This document shows positions 1 to 5,061 of a DNA stretch of 5,061 nt, piece by piece. The notes below the pieces were generated by a model. The model made no database searches, was not told the origin of the DNA, and saw only the letters and a program-made list of their open reading frames with translations. How positions within the stretch are numbered: the stretch's first letter is position 1; each line of letters opens with the position of its first letter. The DNA comes from Lentimicrobium sp. (lineage in GTDB: Bacteria; Bacteroidota; Bacteroidia; Bacteroidales; Lentimicrobiaceae): NCBI GenBank assembly GCA_013336205.1, contig JAAXUD010000259.1:1-5061 (forward strand), given 5' to 3'. Made by a program: the position numbers and the translations under genes.

Positions 1-261
1 AATCAAATGCCAGGTATGAAGACGATGATGTACCTGATGCCAGTTATGTTCCTAGGATTTTTCAATAGTTATTCTTCCGGACTTAGTTATTACTATCTAC
101 TGGCTAATCTGCTCACTTTTGCGCAACTGTTCTTAATCAGAAGGTTTGTTAATGAAGATAAATTGCATGCACAGATTCAGGAAAATAAGAAAAAGCCGGT
201 CAAGAAATCGAACTTCCAGAAAAAGCTTGAGGATATGGCCAAGAGCCAGGGTAAAAAATAA
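1..261 (+). CDS. yidC: Membrane protein insertase YidC, C-terminal fragment (5' end off window)
   Basis: This is the last 86 codons of a YidC/Oxa1-family insertase, the inner-membrane protein that inserts and folds membrane proteins alone or with SecYEG. The reading frame is open from base 1 (Asn-Gln precede the first visible Met), so the start lies left of the window and the ATG at 7 is internal. The visible part holds the family's final membrane region: a Met-rich hydrophobic segment (PGMKTMMYLMPVMFLGFF), a short polar turn (NSYSSGLSYYY), and a second hydrophobic segment (LLANLLTFAQLFLI). A Lys-rich tail follows (ENKKKPVKK, ending GKK). In the YidC/Oxa1 family such basic tails face the cytoplasm and can contact the ribosome; that role here is inferred. 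The PG..MMYLMP pattern and the order of the two segments are typical of Bacteroidetes YidC. An intrinsic terminator begins 16 bases after the stop, so yidC ends its transcription unit. Confidence 0.93.
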   Translation, partial: NQMPGMKTMMYLMPVMFLGFFNSYSSGLSYYYLLANLLTFAQLFLIRRFVNEDKLHAQIQENKKKPVKKSNFQKKLEDMAKSQGKK

Positions 262-277
262 ACAGCAGGATTAGTTA

Positions 278-304
278 AAAGCCCGGTAATTCCGGGCTTT
301 TTTT
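278..304 (+). terminator. Intrinsic terminator of yidC
   Basis: A perfect 9-bp inverted repeat, AAAGCCCGG (278-286) and CCGGGCTTT (292-300), encloses a 5-nt loop (TAATT). The U-tract starts inside the 3' arm and continues to 304, giving seven T in a row. It lies just after the yidC stop and before the rpsA promoter, so it separates the two transcription units. Confidence 0.92.
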
Positions 305-362
305 ATTTTATAAGCTTCAGCCACAGCAGGTCAGGATGTATGGAAATTTAGCAGAAGGGAAG

Positions 363-392
363 TTTGGAAATTAAAAAAAATACTTACCTTTG
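363..392 (+). promoter_or_regulatory. Bacteroidetes-type sigma-A promoter of rpsA
   Basis: A TTTG at 363-366 (-33 element) is followed after 18 nt by TACCTTTG at 385-392, a perfect match to the Bacteroidetes -7 consensus TAnnTTTG. An A/T-rich spacer lies between them. Transcription should begin roughly 5 to 8 nt after the -7 box, near 397-400, giving a 5' UTR of about 110 nt. The start site is inferred from the consensus, not measured. Position and strength fit a highly expressed ribosomal protein gene. Confidence 0.85.
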
Positions 393-398
393 CACCCC

Positions 399-494
399 GG
401 TTTGGCCGGCGCCCTGGTTATTATTCAGCGAGGGTGATCCTGACCGACTAAACCAATAATTATCACAGTATTAACCAGGTTTCCGCAAGGAACC
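399..494 (+). promoter_or_regulatory. Structured 5' leader of rpsA (candidate cis-regulatory RNA)
   Basis: The predicted leader can form a compound hairpin. The outer stem pairs GGTTTGGCCGG (399-409) with CCGACTAAACC (444-454): 10 of 11 positions pair, including one G-U, with one C-A mismatch. Directly inside it, CGCCCT (410-415) pairs with AGGGTG (431-436), including one G-U, leaving a 15-nt loop and a 7-nt bulge (437-443). Closer to the gene, 478-494 can form a small hairpin with six pairs, one bulged U and a GCAA (GNRA-type) tetraloop, ending 16 nt before the ATG. CCTGGTTA (413-420) is also perfectly complementary to TAACCAGG (472-479), an alternative that excludes the inner stem. Known biology: E. 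coli S1 represses its own mRNA through a structured leader, and many ribosomal protein genes carry such leaders. Any regulatory role here is inferred; I cannot assign it to a named RNA family. Confidence 0.5.
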
Positions 495-510
495 ACAAAG
501 AACAATTTAA

Positions 511-2637
511 ATGACAAACGACGAATTAGACGTCAACGAAGAATTAACCAATGCAGAAGGCGCTTCAGAAGAACAAGTAAACGATGTTGCTGAAAATACT
601 GAAGTTGGTGAAGTTGAAGTAACAGCAGAAGCAGAAGTCGAAACCGAAGCAGAAGTCGAAACTGAAGCAGAAGTTGAAGCCGAAACAGAAGTTGAAGTAG
701 AAGCAGAAGTTGAATTAGAAGTTGAGAAAGTAGCTGAGCCTGTTGCTGAAGCTGCAACTGAACCGGAAATTGATTTGATTGATGATGACGAAGAGCCTAC
801 CGTTGAAAAATTGAAAGCTCCGCTTGTAGCCAAAATTTCACTTGAAAATTTTGACTGGGATGCCATTGGTAAAAAGCATGAAAATTATTCAGCTGACGAA
901 CGTACCAAACTTGAAGACCTTTACGACAAAACGCTCAGCTCAATCGTTGAGCATGAAGTAATTGATGGTACTGTTGTTGCCATGAACTCACGCGAAGTTG
1001 TTGTAAATATTGGATTCAAATCTGACGGTGTTATTCCTCAGTCTGAACTCCGGTATAATCCTAACCTAAAGGTTGGTGATCTGATTGAAGTTTATGTAGA
1101 GAGCCAGGAAGATATGGGCGGACAGCTTTTGCTTTCGCACAAAAAGGCACGCATACTCCGTTCATGGGAGCGTGTTAATCAGGCTTTTGAAAAAGAAGAA
1201 ATTATCAATGGTTACGTAAAATGCCGTACCAAAGGTGGTCTTATTGTTGATGTCTTTGGCATCGAGGCCTTCTTGCCAGGTTCGCAGATTGATGTTAAAC
1301 CAATCCGCGATTACGATATTTATGTTGATAAAGTTATGGAATTCAAGGTTGTTAAAATCAACCAGGAATATAAAAACGTTGTTGTTTCTCATAAAGCGCT
1401 TATTGAAGACGAACTTGAGCAGCAAAAAGCAGATATTATCAGCAAACTTGAAAAAGGCCAGATTCTTGAAGGTACCGTTAAGAATATTACTTCTTATGGT
1501 GTATTTATCGATCTTGGAGGTGTTGACGGACTTGTTCACATCACCGATCTTTCATGGGGCCGTATCAATCATCCTGAAGAAATAGTACAGCTTGATCAGA
1601 AAATCAAGGTCGTTATTCTTGATTTTGATGAAAACAAAAAGCGTATCGCCCTTGGTCTCAAACAACTTACCCCTCATCCATGGGATTCACTCAGTGAAAC
1701 CGTTAAAGTTGGTGATCAGGTTAAAGGCCGCGTAGTGGTTATTGCTGATTACGGTGCATTTATTGAAATCGCAACCGGTGTTGAAGGACTTATCCATGTT
1801 TCAGAAATGTCATGGTCACAGCATCTGCGCACTGCTCAGGACTTCCTGAAGGTTGGTGATGAAGTTGAAGCCGTTATTCTTACCCTTGATCGCGAAGAAC
1901 GCAAAATGTCATTAGGTATCAAACAATTGATTCCTGATCCATGGACAAACATTAAGGAGAAATATCCGCTCAATTCCAAACACCTGGCAACCGTTCGCAA
2001 TTTTACCAATTTTGGTATATTCGTTGAGCTCGAAGAAGGTGTTGACGGACTTATTCACATCTCAGATCTTTCATGGTCGAAGAAAATCAAGCATCCTGCA
2101 GAATTCACCAAAATCGGTGAAAGAATTGATGTAGTGGTACTTGATGTTGACGTTGAAAACCGCAGGCTGAGCCTTGGTCACAAACAACTTGAAGAAAATC
2201 CATGGGATGTATTTGAATCAGTATTCTCTGTTGGTTCAGTGCACAAAGGTACCATTACCAGTGCCAGCGATAAAGGCATGGTAGTTGCACTTCCATATGG
2301 TGTTGAAGGTTTTGCTCCTCTTCGTCATGTTGTTAAGGAAGACAATACACAGGCCAGGGTTGAAGAAGCACTTGATTTCAAAGTGATTGAATTCTCGAAG
2401 GAAAACAAGAAAATCATACTTTCTCATAGTCGTATTTTCCAGGATGTTGCCTCAACCGAGCGCGCCAAGGAAAATACTACCAAGGAAAGTGCAGAGAACT
2501 CAACCAAGCGTGCTGTTAAGAAACTCAAAGATAATCTTGAGAAAACGACCCTTGGAGACCTTGAAGCACTGGCCAATCTGAAATCAGATATGGAACAGTC
2601 AGAAAAGGCTGCCAGAGACAAAAAAGCAGAAGAATAG
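511..2637 (+). CDS. rpsA: 30S ribosomal protein S1 (six S1 repeats, long acidic N-terminal extension)
   Basis: S1 is the ribosome-associated RNA-binding protein that captures mRNA for initiation. This role matters particularly in Bacteroidetes, which mostly lack Shine-Dalgarno signals. The protein has 708 residues. Residues 1-105 are highly acidic and low in complexity, with a tandem hexapeptide repeat at 40-69; the conserved body begins near the ENFDWD motif (about 112-117). Six S1/OB-fold repeats follow: about 148-213, 229-297, 316-386, 400-473, 488-560 and 574-642. Repeats 3-5 are the most canonical (DGL.HI.DLSW or EGLIHVSEMSW). The third to fifth repeats each end in KQL followed by a PW three residues later. 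The tail (643-708) is charged and contains TLGDLEALANLK. The ATG at 511 suits the frame and follows an A-rich stretch (ACAAAGAACAATTTAA) without a Shine-Dalgarno sequence. The gene has its own promoter, a structured leader and a terminator, so it is probably monocistronic. The length exceeds E. coli S1 (557 aa), mainly through the N-terminal extension and the C-terminal tail. Confidence 0.96.
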   Translation: MTNDELDVNEELTNAEGASEEQVNDVAENTEVGEVEVTAEAEVETEAEVETEAEVEAETEVEVEAEVELEVEKVAEPVAEAATEPEIDLIDDDEEPTVEKLKAPLVAKISLENFDWDAIGKKHENYSADERTKLEDLYDKTLSSIVEHEVIDGTVVAMNSREVVVNIGFKSDGVIPQSELRYNPNLKVGDLIEVYVESQEDMGGQLLLSHKKARILRSWERVNQAFEKEEIINGYVKCRTKGGLIVDVFGIEAFLPGSQIDVKPIRDYDIYVDKVMEFKVVKINQEYKNVVVSHKALIEDELEQQKADIISKLEKGQILEGTVKNITSYGVFIDLGGVDGLVHITDLSWGRINHPEEIVQLDQKIKVVILDFDENKKRIALGLKQLTPHPWDSLSETVKVGDQVKGRVVVIADYGAFIEIATGVEGLIHVSEMSWSQHLRTAQDFLKVGDEVEAVILTLDREERKMSLGIKQLIPDPWTNIKEKYPLNSKHLATVRNFTNFGIFVELEEGVDGLIHISDLSWSKKIKHPAEFTKIGERIDVVVLDVDVENRRLSLGHKQLEENPWDVFESVFSVGSVHKGTITSASDKGMVVALPYGVEGFAPLRHVVKEDNTQARVEEALDFKVIEFSKENKKIILSHSRIFQDVASTERAKENTTKESAENSTKRAVKKLKDNLEKTTLGDLEALANLKSDMEQSEKAARDKKAEE
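628..717 (+). repeat. In-frame 18-bp tandem repeat (five units) within rpsA
   Basis: Five consecutive 18-bp units begin at 628, 646, 664, 682 and 700. The first two, GAAGCAGAAGTCGAAACC and the same with a final T, differ at one base; later units diverge mainly at third positions and the sixth codon. They encode EAEVET, EAEVET, EAEVEA, ETEVEV and EAEVEL (residues 40-69). Weaker E/V/A/T-rich sequence flanks them on both sides. Units are multiples of three, so copy-number change would keep the frame. The pattern suggests expansion by replication slippage or unequal recombination. Confidence 0.9.
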
Positions 2638-2654
2638 ATTCTGAAATACAGATG

Positions 2655-2681
2655 AAAAAATCCCCGGATAGGGGATTTTTT
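2655..2681 (+). terminator. Intrinsic terminator of rpsA
   Basis: A perfect 11-bp inverted repeat, AAAAAATCCCC (2655-2665) and GGGGATTTTTT (2671-2681), encloses the 5-nt loop GGATA. The six T at the end of the 3' arm form the U-tract, and the A-tract of the 5' arm would serve the same purpose for transcription from the other strand, so it could work in both directions. It starts 17 bases after the rpsA stop and separates rpsA from rnz. Confidence 0.92.
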
Positions 2682-2771
2682 CGTTTATAGGCCTTTGTGC
2701 ATTGTTATTTTTCTCATTTTTACTCTTTCGGATCGGTAAAAAGAGCGCAGTAAATTCAGGCAATATTCATC

Positions 2772-3686
2772 ATGAGAGATTTTTCAGTTACAATTATTGG
2801 AAGCAGTGCAGCCCTGCCATTAAAAAACAGAAACCTGACTGCACAGGTGGTGAATCATGCCGGGCGTTTATTTCTGGTTGATTGTGGTGAAGGCACCCAG
2901 ATTCAAATGATTAAGCTGAAGATTAAGAGCATGCGGATAAATCATATTTTTATCAGTCACTTGCATGGCGATCATTTTTATGGGCTGATCGGGCTCATTT
3001 CTACCTTTCATTTACTCGGTCGTAAGGAGGATCTGCACCTATATGCTCCCGAACAGCTTGAAAGCATAATTAGCCTCCAGCTTGAGATTTCGCTCACCAG
3101 ATTAAACTACCGGATCATCTATCACTCAACAAATCCCGATATTGTGGAAACTATTTATGATGATGATAAACTTGTTGTGACTACTATCCCGATGATGCAC
3201 CGGATTCCTACTACCGGGTTTCTGTTTACCGAGAAGCCATATCCCCGTCATATAAACATGGAGGCTGCAGAGCGTTTAAATGTTCCGTATACAAGTTTTG
3301 TAGCGCTTAAATCAGGCGAGGATTATTTGTCAGAAGATGGTACTCTTATTCCCAATAGCCTGCTTACTATTGAGCCTTTTCCCCAAAGGTCATATGCTTT
3401 CTGCTCCGATACGGTTTATAATGAAGTTTATGCAGATTTAATTTCCGGGTGTAATCTGTTATACCACGAAGCTACTTTTATGAGCGATATGGCAGAGATT
3501 GCCAGGCTCAAAATGCACTCAACTTCAGCTCAGGCTGCTCTTGTAGCTGTGAAATCCCGTGCAGGTAAATTGCTTATCGGCCATTTTTCTGCACGATACG
3601 ACAATTTGTTGCCATTACTGGAGGAAGCAAGAAGAATATTCCCGGAAACTTACCTTGCCGAAGAAGGGGTGACTTATTCTGTTTGA
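2772..3686 (+). CDS. rnz: Ribonuclease Z (tRNA 3' processing endonuclease)
   Basis: RNase Z is a zinc-dependent endonuclease of the metallo-beta-lactamase fold that cuts precursor tRNA just after the discriminator base, before CCA addition; it is cytoplasmic and usually dimeric. All expected metal and active-site residues are visible: the HLHGDH signature (H63, H65, D67, H68), H143 in MMHRIPTTGF, D213 in CSDT, H249 in HSTSAQA and H271 in GHFSARY. The family motif HEATF begins at H232. The N-terminus (TIIGSSAALP, then LFLVDCGEGTQ) is typical of the family. The region at about 153-195 (EKPYPRHINMEAAERLNVPY and the following GEDYLSEDG) corresponds to the flexible tRNA-binding arm of short-form RNase Z. 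The 304-aa length matches complete bacterial short-form enzymes. The ATG at 2772 gives the expected N-terminus; no Shine-Dalgarno sequence precedes it, as is usual in this phylum. The gene follows the rpsA terminator, so it needs its own promoter in 2682-2771, where I see no convincing match. Its stop is one base from the stop of the convergent kinase gene. Confidence 0.95.
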   Translation: MRDFSVTIIGSSAALPLKNRNLTAQVVNHAGRLFLVDCGEGTQIQMIKLKIKSMRINHIFISHLHGDHFYGLIGLISTFHLLGRKEDLHLYAPEQLESIISLQLEISLTRLNYRIIYHSTNPDIVETIYDDDKLVVTTIPMMHRIPTTGFLFTEKPYPRHINMEAAERLNVPYTSFVALKSGEDYLSEDGTLIPNSLLTIEPFPQRSYAFCSDTVYNEVYADLISGCNLLYHEATFMSDMAEIARLKMHSTSAQAALVAVKSRAGKLLIGHFSARYDNLLPLLEEARRIFPETYLAEEGVTYSV

Positions 3687-3687
3687 T

Positions 3688-5061
3688 CTATTTGTAAAGA
3701 ATTCCGGAAAAAAGGCCTAATAATGTCTTTTTATCGTAAGGCTTTGCCAGATAGTGTGAACAACCATTCGATAATAGTTTTTCCCGGTCACCCTGCATTG
3801 TATAGCCCGTAACGGCAATAATCGGTGTGTCTTTGTAACTGTCGAGTAATCTTACTTTATGAGCAATCGACATTCCGTCGGGACCTGCACCAAGGTTAAT
3901 ATCCATTAAAATGGCATCGTATTTTTTTCGTTTTATCTTTTCAAGGGCAACATAGCCGTTTTCTGCCATTTCAGTATTGCAGAGTTCGCGCAGGTAAAGT
4001 GCAGCAAGACGACGGTTTATTTCGTTGTCTTCGACAATAAGCACTTCAGGCACAGGGCCTCTGCTGAGCCGTTGCGTATTGATTGTCTGTTTTGGTTCAG
4101 GGTCAGGCTCAACCTCTGCAAAATTTGGAAGTATGGAAGGTAAGGCTATATAGAAATCTGAGCCTTTATCAGGGATACTCTCAATCCAGAGCCTTGCATG
4201 AATCAGGCGGGCAATTTTCGCGCAAAGCGAAAGCCCCAGCCCACTTCCTTCGAAGGTTCTTGAAAGCCCTTCGCTAACCTGCCTGAATTCTTCGAAGATT
4301 AATTTATGATGTTCAGGGGCTATACCGATTCCGGTATCACTAACCCGGATAATTGCTTCAGATTTATTACTTTCATTAATGTATGCGCTTACTGAAATGC
4401 CACCATCAATGGTAAATTTGATAGCATTGTCAAGCAGATGATGCAATAACTGACCCAGTAGCTTTTCATCGGCCAGAACATGTATAGATGGCGGTAGAGC
4501 AGTGCGCAGATATAATCCTTTATCGCTTGCAATTGAGTGCAGATTCCGGAGCAATGGAAAAAATACAGATTTAACGCTTACTGTTTTTATCCGCAGACTA
4601 TCTATGTTGGATTCAATGGCTGAAAGATCCATTATAGAGTTTAGTGTGGACATCAAGCGGTTGGCTGACTTATATATGGTCGATGCCATTACCTTTAAGC
4701 GGTCGTCTTCAAGTTCTTCGTTTAATATTTCAGAAAAGCCCAAAATACCAGTCATTGGTGTTCTGAGTTCATGGCTCATATTTGCCAGAAGGGAAGACTT
4801 GAGCCGGCTCGATTCTTCAGCCTGATTTTTCGCGCCAAGCAAGGCTTCGTCGGTTCTTATTCTTTGAATTGAAAGGGCAATTTGTTCCGAAACAAATATC
4901 AGGATATCCTTTTCGTCCTCACCATAAGTGATGTCGGGGGTGTATGATTGCAATGTAATCACACCCAGCACCCGATCATGGGCTTTAAGTGGTATACCAA
5001 GCCAGGACTCAGGCACTGCCAATGGTTTTCTGATAATTTTTTCACTAATCATCAAATCGAT
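3688..5061 (-). CDS. Hybrid sensor histidine kinase: GAF (partial)-HisKA-HATPase_c-REC, N-terminus off window
   Basis: This is the C-terminal 457 codons of a hybrid two-component kinase. The frame is open to the window edge, and a TTG (5055) and an ATG (5052) near it fall inside a GAF domain, so neither is the likely start. Numbering from the TTG: 1-66 is the C-terminal half of a GAF sensor domain (SWLGIPL, then RVLGVITLQSY, and a closing helix); 67-90 is a helical linker; HisKA holds the phosphorylated H95 in SHELRTP; HATPase_c has the N box LLDNAIKFT (N210), the G1 box SDTGIGIAPEH (D240) and the G2 box FEGSGLGLSL (268-277). After a Pro/Glu-rich linker (about 310-335) the REC domain has acidic VEDNE (E342, D343), phosphoacceptor D385 in ILMDINLG, T416 and K438 in LAKPY. 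All catalytic residues are present, so it should autophosphorylate and pass phosphate to its own REC domain. No DNA-binding output domain is seen. No membrane segment lies in this part; the ligand and downstream partner cannot be inferred. Confidence 0.93.
   Translation of the reverse strand: MDLMISEKIIRKPLAVPESWLGIPLKAHDRVLGVITLQSYTPDITYGEDEKDILIFVSEQIALSIQRIRTDEALLGAKNQAEESSRLKSSLLANMSHELRTPMTGILGFSEILNEELEDDRLKVMASTIYKSANRLMSTLNSIMDLSAIESNIDSLRIKTVSVKSVFFPLLRNLHSIASDKGLYLRTALPPSIHVLADEKLLGQLLHHLLDNAIKFTIDGGISVSAYINESNKSEAIIRVSDTGIGIAPEHHKLIFEEFRQVSEGLSRTFEGSGLGLSLCAKIARLIHARLWIESIPDKGSDFYIALPSILPNFAEVEPDPEPKQTINTQRLSRGPVPEVLIVEDNEINRRLAALYLRELCNTEMAENGYVALEKIKRKKYDAILMDINLGAGPDGMSIAHKVRLLDSYKDTPIIAVTGYTMQGDREKLLSNGCSHYLAKPYDKKTLLGLFSGILYK

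Noticed and set aside
305..362. Possible small gene between the yidC terminator and the rpsA promoter
   Set aside because: There is no open frame of useful length and no structure; it appears to be simple spacer.
507..866. Minus-strand open frame of 119 codons, Ser/Thr-rich, opposite the start of rpsA
   Set aside because: It is the antisense reading of the GAA/GTT-rich tandem repeat in rpsA. Its low-complexity composition follows from the repeat, and no promoter or family similarity supports it.
1162..1585. Overlapping open frames on both strands inside rpsA
   Set aside because: They lie wholly within a clearly coding S1 gene, show no recognisable domain, and have no start signals of their own.
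2694..2730. Possible promoter for rnz: TTTG at 2694-2697 with TACTCTTTCG at 2721
   Set aside because: The downstream element has three bases instead of two between TA and TTT and ends in C instead of G, and the spacer is 23 nt. An alternative, TATTTTTC (2706-2713), is too close to the TTTG. A promoter is likely in 2682-2771, but I cannot place it.
4083..4825. Plus-strand open frames (64 and 107 codons) within the kinase gene
   Set aside because: They are antisense to the well-conserved HATPase_c and HisKA coding sequence and have no recognisable product.
5050..5055. TTG (5055) or ATG (5052) as the start of the hybrid kinase
   Set aside because: Both fall in the middle of a GAF domain and the frame stays open to the window edge, so the true start is outside the window.
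1..5061. An undescribed multi-gene system in the window
   Set aside because: All four genes belong to well-known families with intact motifs and ordinary spacing. Only the rpsA leader and the repeat-bearing S1 extension go beyond routine annotation.

Overview
The window looks like core chromosome from a member of Bacteroidota (Bacteroidetes), probably a Bacteroidales-type lineage. The evidence is a textbook Bacteroidetes promoter (TTTG, then TACCTTTG after 18 nt) before rpsA, no Shine-Dalgarno sequences before the starts, a YidC tail and an S1 protein of the type seen in this phylum, and a hybrid GAF/histidine kinase/receiver protein. The species cannot be named from the sequence alone. I see no mobile elements, tRNA or rRNA genes, CRISPR arrays or defence genes.

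Layout from left to right: (1) the last 86 codons of yidC (membrane insertase), closed by a strong intrinsic terminator at 278-304; (2) a roughly 200-base intergenic region holding the rpsA promoter and a leader of about 110 nt with several strong potential hairpins; (3) rpsA, ribosomal protein S1, 708 aa, six S1 repeats behind an acidic N-terminal extension that contains a tandem hexapeptide repeat, closed by an 11-bp-stem terminator at 2655-2681; (4) rnz, ribonuclease Z, 304 aa, with the full set of zinc-binding residues; (5) on the minus strand, converging on rnz with one base between the stop codons, the 3' part of a hybrid sensor kinase gene (end of GAF, HisKA, HATPase_c, REC) whose 5' end lies beyond the right edge.

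The first three genes serve protein production: membrane insertion (YidC), mRNA engagement at initiation (S1) and tRNA 3'-end maturation (RNase Z). Each of yidC and rpsA has its own terminator, so they appear to be separate transcription units rather than one operon. The hybrid kinase is an independent signalling gene.

The coding content is ordinary. The most interesting signal is the rpsA leader: its predicted 5' end starts almost exactly at a long stem, and one arm of that structure can instead pair with a segment close to the start codon. This fits an autoregulatory or switching ribosomal-protein leader, but that is an inference from base pairing in a single sequence.
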